NCBI RefSeq assembly: GCF_018861025.1
Contig: NZ_JAHKQH010000045.1
Span: 1 to 64,000 of the forward strand
DNA from: Psychrosphaera sp. B3R10
GTDB taxonomy: Bacteria; Pseudomonadota; Gammaproteobacteria; Enterobacterales; Alteromonadaceae
Direction of reading: 5' to 3'
Length of the DNA stretch: 64,000 nt
Below, piece after piece: positions 28,398-38,555 of the stretch (position 1 is the first letter of the stretch; every line of letters starts with the position of its first letter). A model generated the notes under the pieces. That model did no database searches, was not told the origin of the DNA, and saw only the letters and a list, made by a program, of their open reading frames with translations. The position numbers and the translations under genes are program-made.

Positions 28398-29055
28398 ACA
28401 TTTTTCTTTATCGCTTTTATTGGTCGTAGGGCTTGCAGCCCCAGTTTATTCAGCACCGGTAAAAACTGAAAACATTACTGATTTATCAAACGTAGATAAA
28501 TCTGATCCATTTGGATTAGTGCGCGTTGTTGCAGACCGTTTATTTAGACGTATTGCACGTGAACAAGAACAAATTCAGCTAGACCCAGAAGTTCTACGTG
28601 GTGTTGTTGCAGAGCAATTAGCTCCAACGATTAATCACAAATTTGCAGCGGCAAAAGTTTTGGGTCCTTATTATCGCCAGACCACTAAAGAACAAAGGGA
28701 AGAGTTTTATGAAGCTTTTCGTTCTTATTTAATCGCGACTTACGCTGGTATTTTGACTTTATATAAAGACCAGCAAGTTATATTTGAACCTTCTACACCG
28801 GTTACTGGTAAACGCGTGCAAGTTAAAGTTCGTGTGTTAGATGAAGGTCGTCCAGATATTCCAATTTCATTTGTATTGCGTAAAAACAAGCAAGGTGAAT
28901 GGGCCGCATACGACATGGTTGCACAGGGCATCAGCGTGTTAAATAGTAAAACGCAGGAGTTGCAGGGGCTAATCCGCCAACAAGGCATAGAGTCTGTTAC
29001 TCAGTTTTTATTAGAAAAAGCCGCTAAGCCAATCGTCACAAAAGACCTAGGTTAA
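28390..29055 (+). CDS. mlaC: Phospholipid-binding periplasmic protein MlaC
   Basis: 221 aa with a cleavable signal peptide (about 1-19, ending VYSA) and the MlaC/Ttg2D fold. It shuttles phospholipids between the MlaA-porin complex and MlaD. The ATG at 28390 lies inside the end of mlaD and begins the signal peptide; a longer in-frame start at 28360 would bury it, so it is rejected. Confidence 0.96.
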   Translation: MIKHFSLSLLLVVGLAAPVYSAPVKTENITDLSNVDKSDPFGLVRVVADRLFRRIAREQEQIQLDPEVLRGVVAEQLAPTINHKFAAAKVLGPYYRQTTKEQREEFYEAFRSYLIATYAGILTLYKDQQVIFEPSTPVTGKRVQVKVRVLDEGRPDIPISFVLRKNKQGEWAAYDMVAQGISVLNSKTQELQGLIRQQGIESVTQFLLEKAAKPIVTKDLG

Positions 29056-29058
29056 CCC

Positions 29059-29352
29059 ATGTCAGTTAATGTTAAACGCGATAAGAATAAGTTAATAATT
29101 GACGGTGAATTAGATCGATTTAATTTATCTGATGATGCACTTTACGAGTTTTTAGCGTTCGATGATCGGGTTGAAATAGACCTTGAAAAAGTGATTAACA
29201 TAGACACCGCAGGTGTCGCGTACCTGTTAAAGGTTGTCGATCATTATCAAAAATTACACAAGCTTGTTACGATTTGCGGCGGTTCTGAACAATTAATTGC
29301 TTTAGCGAATATAAGCAACGTGTTAGAGTTACTGCCATTACATCGCAATTAA
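29059..29352 (+). CDS. mlaB: STAS-domain protein MlaB
   Basis: 97 aa single STAS domain (VEIDLEKVINIDTAGVAYLLKVV). It binds MlaF and supports ATPase assembly and activity. It follows mlaC by 3 bp as the last dedicated mla gene. Confidence 0.93.
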   Translation: MSVNVKRDKNKLIIDGELDRFNLSDDALYEFLAFDDRVEIDLEKVINIDTAGVAYLLKVVDHYQKLHKLVTICGGSEQLIALANISNVLELLPLHRN

Positions 29353-29379
29353 AAATTCAGTTCCAATTTTGAGCGTATT

Positions 29380-29637
29380 ATGGATTTAAACCAAATCAAA
29401 ACCCTTTTAAATGAACAACTTGATTTAAGTGAAGTTATTGTTAAATCAGACGGTTCACATTTTCATATCACTGCTGTAGGCGCCTGTTTTGACGGTTTGT
29501 CTCGAGTGAAGCAACAACAATTAGTTTATAAACCTTTGTTGGCAAATATTTCTGACGGCAGCATGCATGCAGTTAGCATTAAAACCTACACCCCTGCGGC
29601 GTGGGAAAAAGACAAAAAACTTCAACTCCTTTCCTAA
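29380..29637 (+). CDS. ibaG: BolA-family protein IbaG
   Basis: 85 aa BolA-like protein with the helix-turn-strand core around SDGSHFHITAVG and the conserved C-terminal H-x-V-S motif (MHAVSIKT). IbaG/YrbA pairs with monothiol glutaredoxins in Fe-S handling and is linked to acid stress and envelope integrity. It stands between mlaB and murA, the conserved position. Confidence 0.94.
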   Translation: MDLNQIKTLLNEQLDLSEVIVKSDGSHFHITAVGACFDGLSRVKQQQLVYKPLLANISDGSMHAVSIKTYTPAAWEKDKKLQLLS

Positions 29638-30915
<1,278 letters not shown>

Positions 30916-30917
30916 TT

Positions 30918-31463
30918 TTAAGATTCTAAGGCTGTTACTGCACAGTAGCAGCCTTTTGTTTGCGAAATAACCGCAGCGCCTACTGCAACTGATTTCCCCA
31001 TATTAGAAATAAATGACTCCACGATTCCATTTCCAATAGTACAGCTGTATCCAGCAGAATAGGGCCCTAAATACTGTAACTCACCGTCCTGATCAAAAAC
31101 AGCAACTGCAGGTGTGGATGGGATTAAAGCTAGCATGTCTTTTGAATCTTCGTTGATAACGACATTAGACATCAAGTGTTCCTGGGCAAGCAACTTAACA
31201 CTATTTATGTGCTCCTCTGCCGCCTTATTACAGTTGCACTGTGATTGGCTAAAATGCACTACGGTATTATTTAGCTGAGGTGCATATTGCTGTATTCTCG
31301 CTTTGAAATCTTGATCAAATGAACTCGATGCAGCCTGCGTTACCAACTGTTGCTTAGGATCAAACTCTGTTAACGTTTTAATGGTTGTCAGGTAGAGCAA
31401 GATAATGACGACACTTGCCCAAATCGCCATTGCGACGGCCCAATACCACCTTGTCGACTTCAT
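30918..31463 (-). CDS. DUF6436-like membrane-anchored thioredoxin-fold protein
   Basis: 181 aa with one N-terminal transmembrane helix (about 8-26) and a periplasmic domain. A C76-N-C78 motif after a predicted strand, a TPAVAVFD segment resembling the thioredoxin cis-Pro loop (P119), and three more cysteines (C141, C172, C174) suggest a redox or metal-binding thioredoxin-like domain. I associate it with DUF6436, a family of unknown function; this is from memory. It starts 2 bp after the stop of the chemoreceptor at 31466 (minus strand). Its last codons, including both C-terminal cysteines, overlap the murA terminator hairpin. Confidence 0.75.
   Translation of the reverse strand: MKSTRWYWAVAMAIWASVVIILLYLTTIKTLTEFDPKQQLVTQAASSSFDQDFKARIQQYAPQLNNTVVHFSQSQCNCNKAAEEHINSVKLLAQEHLMSNVVINEDSKDMLALIPSTPAVAVFDQDGELQYLGPYSAGYSCTIGNGIVESFISNMGKSVAVGAAVISQTKGCYCAVTALES
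30928..30960 (+). terminator. murA terminator embedded in the convergent gene
   Basis: AAGGCTGTTACTG and CAGTAGCAGCCTT form a 13-bp stem with one G-U pair and a CA loop, followed by TTTTG. It starts 13 bp after the murA stop and lies wholly within the coding sequence of the convergent gene. Confidence 0.8.
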
Positions 31464-31465
31464 TG

Positions 31466-32947
31466 TTACACTTCGAATTTTTGTAATTCGTCGTTGAGTT
31501 CACCAATATGCAACTGCAAATTCTGCATCTCTTGCTGCGTCAAAGAAATGTTTTGATCTAAAATGGAAGATAGATTTTGCATCTCTTGTGTTGCGCTAGA
31601 AATCGCATCGGATACGTCGGATTGATGAACCGTTGCGTCAGCTACTGACGTAATGTTATCTGCAACTAATTTGATACTAGAAACGACTTTATTTGCAGTA
31701 TCTGACATTCGCTCAGACTGTTCCACAGCTTGGTCAACTTGGGAAATACAGTTGCCCATTTGCGTTACCGATAGGCTGGCATCCTCTATCAAGGTTTGTA
31801 CTATTTCACTAATCCCCTGAGCATTTTCACGAGTTTTTGTAGCCAGTTGACGCACTTCATCGGCCACTACGGCAAAGCCGCGTCCATGCTCACCCGCTCT
31901 GGCTGATTCAATGGCGGCATTTAACGCGAGCAGGTTTGTTTGATCAGATATCGCGGTTATTGATGTCATAACTTCGGTGATTCGGTTGCATTTTGATGAT
32001 AAGTTTTCAATTGTGCCAGCGGTAGATGAAATGATCTCTTTCAATTGCCTAATGGTTTGGTGAGAGTGCGTTATGGTTTCTTGGATCTCTAAAGTTGAGC
32101 CCTGAGCTGATTTTGCACTATCACTTACATCCTTGGCGCGATTTGAAATGTCAGAATTTGCCATCGCCATATTTTCCACAGAACGAGCTATCGATTCAAC
32201 TTGACCTGTGCCTTGCTCTGAGTAGGCCATCATTTCTGTAGAGGTATCTACCGCTTGTTGAGTTGCGGTTAACGCTGTATTTGCAGTGTTTTTCGTTTGT
32301 TCAATTAAAGATTTAAAGGACATGATCAGTCGATTATATTCGTTTAATGCAGGCAACTGGTTAGGAATTGGCACCGTCAGGTCAAATTTCCCAGAATGAG
32401 CCAAAATCTGATGAATCGAATTTTGAACAGCATAAGCGGCCACCCCTTCGTCGTGGCTGTCTTTTGCAATATACATTAGGATACAACCTTCAATCACGGC
32501 AAATAATGCATGAATGACTAATATGTAAACTGCAAGATGACCGGCTTCAAATACATAAACAGGCATGTTCTGTAGTTGCAAAATAAAGAATAGGACATGG
32601 TGGACTGCAACGACCAAAACACTCGTGAGGATAACTTTCCAATCTCGATAAAATATCAAAATGGCAAGCAACGAAAATATCTCAAAATGAATTTCGGTTA
32701 AACCCTGCGCTAAATGGATATGCAGGGCGGTTGCTAATTGAATTGCAATTGCGACACAATGACGCGTGATTGATTCATAAGGTTTTTGGGTTAACAGCAA
32801 TAATGGGAATGCGGCTATTATCCCGCCGATAATGAGTGCCTGTGTAAAGCTATCATTAAAGAGCCCAATAACTAGGCCAAAAACTAACTGTGAGATTATG
32901 ACATAAATAAATGTCTTATTGGCTTTTCTTAACCATGGATACTGCAT
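31466..32947 (-). CDS. Chemoreceptor with a polytopic, histidine-rich membrane sensor domain
   Basis: 493 aa. In place of a periplasmic loop there are about six hydrophobic helices (roughly 14-30, 37-53, 64-80, 86-100, 104-123, 131-160) with many histidines in or next to them (H63, H76, H78, H87, H116, H117, H137, H146), including the pattern FYRDW then VHHVLFF. A cytoplasmic signalling domain follows with the tip [21 protein letters not shown]. No clear HAMP domain was seen. The ATG at 32947 with GGAG 8 bp upstream is chosen over a longer frame. The ligand is unknown; the intramembrane histidines suggest metal or heme binding (inference). Confidence 0.85.
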   Translation of the reverse strand: MQYPWLRKANKTFIYVIISQLVFGLVIGLFNDSFTQALIIGGIIAAFPLLLLTQKPYESITRHCVAIAIQLATALHIHLAQGLTEIHFEIFSLLAILIFYRDWKVILTSVLVVAVHHVLFFILQLQNMPVYVFEAGHLAVYILVIHALFAVIEGCILMYIAKDSHDEGVAAYAVQNSIHQILAHSGKFDLTVPIPNQLPALNEYNRLIMSFKSLIEQTKNTANTALTATQQAVDTSTEMMAYSEQGTGQVESIARSVENMAMANSDISNRAKDVSDSAKSAQGSTLEIQETITHSHQTIRQLKEIISSTAGTIENLSSKCNRITEVMTSITAISDQTNLLALNAAIESARAGEHGRGFAVVADEVRQLATKTRENAQGISEIVQTLIEDASLSVTQMGNCISQVDQAVEQSERMSDTANKVVSSIKLVADNITSVADATVHQSDVSDAISSATQEMQNLSSILDQNISLTQQEMQNLQLHIGELNDELQKFEV

Positions 32948-33056
32948 AACCACTCCGAATTTAAAATCTACTGCTTGTGTTAAGCGTAGTATTTTAAATG
33001 GCAAATACAAATTTAGTCATTGCATGCAGTTTTGCAGTTGGTCGAAGGGTAATCCG

Positions 33057-34133
33057 TTATCGACTGGTTTCAAGTCTTCCGACTTCAACGTCCTTATTTA
33101 ATAAATTGCCATTTCGGAACAGTTTAAAAGTTATGATGCTACCGGGCTCGACGTTTTCAACAAATGACAATAGTTCACTTAAACTGATAAGTTGTTTGCC
33201 GTTAACCGACAACAGTACGTCATTTGCTTTTAAACCTGAAGCCCACGCCGGACCGAGGGGATCAACACTTGTGATCTGGATACCAGCGATAGACTCAACA
33301 CTGCTTCTTACCGGTGCCCCCATTTGGTTTATTGCCGTACCGCTGAGTCCTAAATAACCCCGCTTAACTTCACCATCGGCGAGCAGTTTATCCATAATAT
33401 TTTTTGCTTGTTTGTAAGGAATAGCAAAAAATATCCCTTGAATACCAGTCCGGTCTGATTGTGCAGACGCAGTATTGATGCCGACCAACATTCCCTTCGA
33501 ATTTACTAAGGCACCGCCTGAATTACCTACATTTATAGCTGCATCCATCTGAATCAAATCGCCATGGCTTGGGCCTGGCGTTAGGCCGCGTTTGCCAGAG
33601 GCACTGATAATGCCCTGAGTAATAGTTTGGCCATAATTTAATGGGTTACCGATGGCTAGAACAATATCGCCTACCTGCGCTTCTAGGTCTGGATCTTGTG
33701 GGATAGTAGGTAAGTTGGTGGCGTCAATTTTTAATAATGCCAGGTCGGTGACTTCGTCCAAACCAATAACTTCGGCACTAAAACGTCGTCCATCCTGTAA
33801 ATCGATGTAGATAATCTCGGCGCTATCAACAACATGGTAGTTGGTGAGAATGTGCCCATTCGACGCCATAATGACACCTGAACCAAGATCGTTAATTGCC
33901 TGCGTTTGATTAAAGTTACTGTGATTAACAACAATAGAATAGATATTAACAACTGCAGGCGCTGCCAATTTAACTGCGTTGGCAAATGACATGGCCTCCT
34001 GATTAATGACTTTGTCAGTAAACTGGGTAATACCAAGATTTGAACGCAGTTGTGGGTTTATAGCGATGACAACCAACGCAGCTGCCAAACCATAAGCAAT
34101 CGCATTAAAAATATAACGGAACTTCTGCAACAC
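33057..34133 (-). CDS. degS: Envelope stress serine protease DegS
   Basis: 358 aa: one N-terminal membrane anchor (about 8-26), a trypsin-like protease with triad H100, D130, S205 (GNSGG), and a single PDZ domain (about 265-350). DegS senses misfolded porins through its PDZ domain and cleaves RseA to release sigma-E. The start codon is GTG at 34133 with an AAGGA site. It lies downstream of degQ, the usual order, with a hairpin between them. Confidence 0.95.
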   Translation of the reverse strand: MLQKFRYIFNAIAYGLAAALVVIAINPQLRSNLGITQFTDKVINQEAMSFANAVKLAAPAVVNIYSIVVNHSNFNQTQAINDLGSGVIMASNGHILTNYHVVDSAEIIYIDLQDGRRFSAEVIGLDEVTDLALLKIDATNLPTIPQDPDLEAQVGDIVLAIGNPLNYGQTITQGIISASGKRGLTPGPSHGDLIQMDAAINVGNSGGALVNSKGMLVGINTASAQSDRTGIQGIFFAIPYKQAKNIMDKLLADGEVKRGYLGLSGTAINQMGAPVRSSVESIAGIQITSVDPLGPAWASGLKANDVLLSVNGKQLISLSELLSFVENVEPGSIITFKLFRNGNLLNKDVEVGRLETSR

Positions 34134-34190
34134 TGGCTGTCCTTAACTTACTGTAAATTATCTATAAAGTTGTCACTGTTGGGCCAATGA

Positions 34191-34225
34191 GAACGGCCTA
34201 CAATGTTGGATATTGTAGGCCGTTC
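34191..34225. other. Strong hairpin between degQ and degS
   Basis: GAACGGCCTACAAT and ATTGTAGGCCGTTC form a perfect 14-bp stem with a 7-base loop, 17 bp beyond the degQ stop. No proper T-tract follows on the minus strand. It could be a partial terminator or an mRNA-stabilising element lowering degS relative to degQ. Confidence 0.7.
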
Positions 34226-34241
34226 TTGAGTAAAAAGCGAG

Positions 34242-35624
34242 TTATCGAATGAGTATGAATAATGAACTGCCACCGCGAGATACATTAAGCGCCATAACGC
34301 CGCCGGAATTTTCCAGTGATTCTCTTAGTTCGGTAACGGATATTACTCGTTTATTATTAACTGCAACTATGACATCGCCATCTTCAAGCCCTACCATAGC
34401 GGCGGGTGAACGTTCTGCAACTTCAGAAACAACGACACCAGCTTCGCCTCGTTTTGTCTCGCCCGCAGCTAGTTTTGCACCTTTTAATGATGGGTGAATA
34501 TTTTCCGCAGTAACCACAGGTTGGTCAGCAGCACCTAATACAACGTTGACATCAACTTCATCGCCGTCTCGTAATACTTGTAGTTCAACTTTTGTGCCTG
34601 CGCCTTTAGTTGCGACTTTACTTCTTAATTCAGTAAATGAACGTATTTTCACGCCGTCAACATGAGTGATAACGTCACCTGATTTAAGCCCGCCTTTTTC
34701 TGCCGAGGAGTCTGGCATAACTTGTTGTACAAAAGCACCTTGCGCCAGTTTTAGACCAAATGCGGCCGCGATATCTGAATCCATGTTGGCGCCTTGGATA
34801 CCTAAAACGCCGCGTTTGACTTCACCAAATTCGATGATTTGTTCAATCAAGTTATTCATCATTACTGAAGGTATAGCAAAACCTATCCCAACGTTACCGC
34901 CGCCCGGGGCAATAATCGCCGTATTAATACCGACTAACTCACCGTTAAGATTGACCAACGCACCACCAGAATTTCCTGAATTTATAGCGGCGTCAGTTTG
35001 AATAAAGTCTTCATAACCGCCGTTACTCGTGTTTAACCCTGTGCGTCCTTTTGCACTGACAATACCGGATGTAACGGTTTGACCTAAACCAAATGGATTA
35101 CCAATGGCAACAACAAAGTCCCCTACTCGAATTTTATCTGAATCGGCTAGTTCCATTTCTGTTAAATTGTCGGGTTCAATTTTTAACACGGCGATGTCGC
35201 TTTGTTCATCTCCGCCCAATTTTTTTGCTTTGAATTTGCGGCCATCCTTTAGGGTGACTAATATTTCATCGGCGTCATTTATTACATGGAAGTTGGTAAC
35301 GATGTAACCCTTATCTTTGTCAATAACCACACCAGAACCTAAACCTTGAAATGGTTTTTCTTGAACTTGCGATTGACCTCGTCGTTGACCAAAGAAATAT
35401 TGAAATGGGTCCATTCCAGCTTTGACTTCTTTACTGCCCTTAACCGAAATGTTGACAACGGCAGGCGTTACCCTTTCCACCATAGGAGCCAAAGAAGGGA
35501 CTTCGTCTTTGAATGATGAAAATGGAAACGCTGCGTGTGCAGGAAGGCTCATACTGAGACTTGATAATACAATTGCTGAAATAGTGGTTAGTTTAATGAT
35601 TTTAGTTTTTACCGAAACTGACAT
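34242..35624 (-). CDS. degQ: Periplasmic serine protease/chaperone, DegQ/DegP family
   Basis: 460 aa with a signal peptide (about 1-31, ending AHA), a trypsin-like domain with triad H113, D143, S219 (GNSGG), and two PDZ domains (about 255-350 and 365-455). The short LA loop and the position beside degS favour DegQ over DegP. It degrades or refolds damaged envelope proteins. The ATG has an AAGGAGT site, and a sigma-E-type promoter lies about 30 bp upstream. Confidence 0.95.
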   Translation of the reverse strand: MSVSVKTKIIKLTTISAIVLSSLSMSLPAHAAFPFSSFKDEVPSLAPMVERVTPAVVNISVKGSKEVKAGMDPFQYFFGQRRGQSQVQEKPFQGLGSGVVIDKDKGYIVTNFHVINDADEILVTLKDGRKFKAKKLGGDEQSDIAVLKIEPDNLTEMELADSDKIRVGDFVVAIGNPFGLGQTVTSGIVSAKGRTGLNTSNGGYEDFIQTDAAINSGNSGGALVNLNGELVGINTAIIAPGGGNVGIGFAIPSVMMNNLIEQIIEFGEVKRGVLGIQGANMDSDIAAAFGLKLAQGAFVQQVMPDSSAEKGGLKSGDVITHVDGVKIRSFTELRSKVATKGAGTKVELQVLRDGDEVDVNVVLGAADQPVVTAENIHPSLKGAKLAAGETKRGEAGVVVSEVAERSPAAMVGLEDGDVIVAVNNKRVISVTELRESLENSGGVMALNVSRGGSSLFILIR

Positions 35625-35654
35625 TTTCCGTACTCCTTAAATAGAATCACTGAA

Positions 35655-35681
35655 ACAGACAGGATTAGCTTGGCTAAGTTC
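35655..35681 (-). promoter_or_regulatory. Sigma-E (RpoE) type promoter of degQ
   Basis: On the minus strand GAACTT (35676-35681), a 16-base spacer and TCTGT (35655-35659) match the sigma-E consensus GGAACTT-N16-TCTGA closely. The predicted transcript starts near 35648, giving a ~24-nt leader with the degQ ribosome site in place. Confidence 0.75.
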
Positions 35682-35723
35682 ACTGTTGAAACATAATGTT
35701 ACTTTTTAAAATCAAAGTCTGTG

Positions 35724-36155
35724 TTACACACTTTGTTTTTTGTTTAAATTTTCGCCTTCAAATACACCTGATTTTGTAGATGAATAATCCAATGGTTGAT
35801 CTGAAAGCATTGTTTTTTCGCGTTTTTTCGAATCTGCACTTTGCAATATTTCAGTCGCCTCTTTAGAAAAGAATGGGAATGAAGGTGTTTTAGGTGCTTT
35901 ATTAAGCAGACTTTCAGCTTCTTGGATATTGCTATTAATGTGGCGCGACATTTCGTCTAAGTTAGTTGCAACTGAACGAAACTGCGCAAGTTGATCTTGC
36001 CAATCTTGCTTTAGTTGCGCTTGATCTTGTTGGCACTGGTTTAATGCAGTTTGTGTTTGTTGGACCCCTGAATCCCACTTGCCTCTAAGTAACATAATTC
36101 CGATGCCGGCAATCAAGCCCAACAGAAATAATAAAATACCAGTCAAAATTTCCAT
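35724..36155 (-). CDS. zapG: Cell-division/envelope protein ZapG (YhcB, DUF1043)
   Basis: 143 aa with a single N-terminal transmembrane helix (about 4-22) followed by a glutamine-rich coiled coil (about 30-85) and a low-complexity tail, the YhcB/DUF1043 pattern. In E. coli it influences divisome assembly and envelope synthesis. Its position next to degQ and opposite zapE matches gammaproteobacterial synteny. Confidence 0.88.
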   Translation of the reverse strand: MEILTGILLFLLGLIAGIGIMLLRGKWDSGVQQTQTALNQCQQDQAQLKQDWQDQLAQFRSVATNLDEMSRHINSNIQEAESLLNKAPKTPSFPFFSKEATEILQSADSKKREKTMLSDQPLDYSSTKSGVFEGENLNKKQSV

Positions 36156-36281
36156 AACTACTTCCTAAATAATAAATTTACGTCTTTTATCATAATTGAT
36201 TATGTCTCAGAACGCCTATGCCATGTTACTATTTTCTTTATATAGTCAAAATTAAAAATTTAAAGCGTAGAACTTAATATT

Positions 36282-37397
36282 ATGTCGAATCCGACCACTG
36301 AAATGACTCCTTGGCAACAATATCAGACTGATTTGCAACGTAACGATTTCCAGCATGATGCTGCACAAGAAAATGCCGTTAAAAACTTACAACGTTTATA
36401 TGATGATTTAGTGCTAAATCAACAAACTGAAAAGCCGAGCTTTTTTTCAAAATTGTTTGGTAATAAGTCGAAGCCCCAAACGGCTCAGGGAATTTATTTT
36501 TGGGGCGGTGTTGGACGCGGTAAAACGTATTTGGTCGATACCTTTTATGAATGTTTGCCAATTGAAAAAAAACTACGCATTCATTTTCACCGCTTTATGC
36601 ACAAAGTGCATGATGAGTTAAATTCGTTAAAAGGTGTTAGTGACCCGTTAAAAATTGTGGCGAAACGCTTCGCCGAAAAAACACAGATTATTTGTTTTGA
36701 CGAGTTTTATGTTTCCGATATAACTGACGCAATGATTTTAGGAACATTATTAGAAGAGCTGTTTAAGCTAAATGTTGTATTTGTAACGACTTCAAACATA
36801 GTGCCGGACGATTTATACAAAAACGGGCTACAGCGCGCTCGATTTTTACCAGCGATTGCCTTATTAAAGCAACATTGCGATGTGGTTAATGTCGACTCTG
36901 GCGTTGATTATCGTTTGAGAACATTAAAAAAAGCTGAAATTTTTCACTCACCACTCGATGCACAGGCAGATAGCAACCTACATAAGTATTTCAAGCAACT
37001 TGCTCCTGAAGTGGGCAAGCAGAATTTCATGATAGAAATTGAAAGTCGTAAAATTCAAACGCGTGAAGTGGCAGACGGGGTAGTGTGGTTTGACTTTGGT
37101 GCACTATGTGAAACAGCGCGTTCGCAGCTAGACTACATGGAGATCAGTCGAATATACCATTCTGTTTTACTTTCAAATGTAAAAGAAATGGGGCAGAACA
37201 ATGATGATGCTGCTCGTCGATTTATTGCTATGGTTGATGAATTTTACGAGCGCAAAGTAAAGTTGATCATTTCAGCGGCAGTCCCCTTGGATCGACTTTA
37301 TACCACAGGTACATTAAGTTTTGAGTTCAGACGGTGCATCAGTCGACTGCAGGAAATGCAAAGCCACGAGTATCTGGCCGAACCGCATATTCCTTAG
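36282..37397 (+). CDS. zapE: Cell division ATPase ZapE
   Basis: 371 aa AFG1-like ATPase with Walker A GGVGRGKT and Walker B IICFDEFYVSD. It associates with FtsZ rings at late division in E. coli. The length matches the family. It is monocistronic and divergent from zapG. A ~260-bp gap holding the rplM leader follows. Confidence 0.95.
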   Translation: MSNPTTEMTPWQQYQTDLQRNDFQHDAAQENAVKNLQRLYDDLVLNQQTEKPSFFSKLFGNKSKPQTAQGIYFWGGVGRGKTYLVDTFYECLPIEKKLRIHFHRFMHKVHDELNSLKGVSDPLKIVAKRFAEKTQIICFDEFYVSDITDAMILGTLLEELFKLNVVFVTTSNIVPDDLYKNGLQRARFLPAIALLKQHCDVVNVDSGVDYRLRTLKKAEIFHSPLDAQADSNLHKYFKQLAPEVGKQNFMIEIESRKIQTREVADGVVWFDFGALCETARSQLDYMEISRIYHSVLLSNVKEMGQNNDDAARRFIAMVDEFYERKVKLIISAAVPLDRLYTTGTLSFEFRRCISRLQEMQSHEYLAEPHIP

Positions 37398-37508
37398 GTG
37401 AGTTAAAGTAGGTTTGGTTTAAAGCAGCGTGTTTTAACAAAAATAGACTTATTGCTTAGATTTACATAATTTTGTTCATTTTTTAGGTGATCTTTCTTTG
37501 TAAATCTG

Positions 37509-37659
37509 TATAATCCCGCGCCTACCCACCGTTACTAACCTTATTGCTTTAGCCGGCATTAGGTTACGCACTCGAAGGGGTGCAAATGAAATGGGGTATT
37601 TTGTTGTCAAATGACAGCAACTTACTGGCTTAAAACTTTAATTTATTAGGTTCTAGATA
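37509..37659 (+). promoter_or_regulatory. rplM promoter -10 element and structured leader
   Basis: TATAAT at 37509-37514 is followed by a GC-rich discriminator (CCCGCGCC), as in stringently controlled ribosomal promoters; the -35 box is unclear. The ~140-nt leader can form three hairpins: TAACCT/AGGTTA (37536-37541 with 37561-37566), GCAC/GTGC (37568-37571 with 37580-37583), and TTGTTGTCA/TGACAGCAA (37601-37609 with 37612-37620). In E. coli L13 represses its own operon through the leader; this is a candidate equivalent. Confidence 0.6.
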
Positions 37660-38088
37660 ATGAAAACCTTTACTGCAACACCATCTACCATCACTCGTGA
37701 TTGGTATGTTGTCGATGCTGAGGGCAAAACCCTTGGTCGTATCGCAACAGAAATTGCTCTACGTTTACGTGGCAAGCATAAGCCTGAGTACACTCCGCAC
37801 ATGGACACTGGTGATTACATCATCGTTGTTAATGCAGAGAAAGTAACTGTTACTGGCAACAAAGGCCAAGGTAAGATTTACTACTCTCACTCTGGTTACC
37901 CAGGTGGTATTAAAGATATCAATTTTGATGACTTACAAGCTAAAAAGCCTGAAATGATCATCGAAAAAGCAGTTAAAGGCATGTTGCCTCGTGGTCCTCT
38001 TGGCCGTGCAATGTTCCGTAAACTTAAAGTGTATGCTGGCGCTGAACATTCTCATGCTGCACAGCAACCACAAGTTTTAGATATTTAA
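37660..38088 (+). CDS. rplM: 50S ribosomal protein L13
   Basis: 142 aa, same length as E. coli L13, with the signature [21 protein letters not shown] near the C-terminus. It is an early assembly protein of the large subunit. It forms an operon with rpsI, 13 bp downstream. Confidence 0.99.
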   Translation: MKTFTATPSTITRDWYVVDAEGKTLGRIATEIALRLRGKHKPEYTPHMDTGDYIIVVNAEKVTVTGNKGQGKIYYSHSGYPGGIKDINFDDLQAKKPEMIIEKAVKGMLPRGPLGRAMFRKLKVYAGAEHSHAAQQPQVLDI

Positions 38089-38101
38089 GGAGCATATACC
38101 A

Positions 38102-38494
38102 ATGGCTAATACTCAATACTATGGAACAGGTCGTCGTAAGAGCTCAACAGCTCGCGTATTTCTTCGTCCAGGTACAGGCAACATCTTAATTAACAAGCGC
38201 ACTATCGAAGATTTCTTTAGTCGTGAAACGGGTCGTATGGTTGTTCGTCAACCATTAGAATTAACTGAAACATTAGGTAAATTTGACCTATACGTTACAG
38301 TTAAAGGTGGCGGTACTACAGGTCAAGCTGGTGCAATTCGTCACGGTATCACTCGCGCACTTATCGAATTTGATGAGTCTTTACGTCCTTCATTACGTCA
38401 AGCAGGTTACGTTACTCGTGACGCTCGTAAAGTTGAACGTAAGAAAGTGGGTCTACATAAAGCACGTAAGCGTCCACAGTTCTCAAAACGTTAA
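38102..38494 (+). CDS. rpsI: 30S ribosomal protein S9
   Basis: 130 aa, with [14 protein letters not shown] at the N-terminus and the conserved C-terminal tail ending KRPQFSKR, which reaches the P-site tRNA. Second gene of the rplM-rpsI operon; a strong terminator follows. Confidence 0.99.
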   Translation: MANTQYYGTGRRKSSTARVFLRPGTGNILINKRTIEDFFSRETGRMVVRQPLELTETLGKFDLYVTVKGGGTTGQAGAIRHGITRALIEFDESLRPSLRQAGYVTRDARKVERKKVGLHKARKRPQFSKR

Positions 38495-38520
38495 TATTTA
38501 TATTACGTTTATCAAATCAA

Positions 38521-38550
38521 AAAAGTCTGCTCACGCAGACTTTTTTTTTT
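38521..38550 (+). terminator. rplM-rpsI terminator
   Basis: AAAAGTCTGC-TCAC-GCAGACTTTT with a run of ten T residues; a textbook intrinsic terminator directly after rpsI. Confidence 0.95.
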
Positions 38551-38555
38551 GCCCC

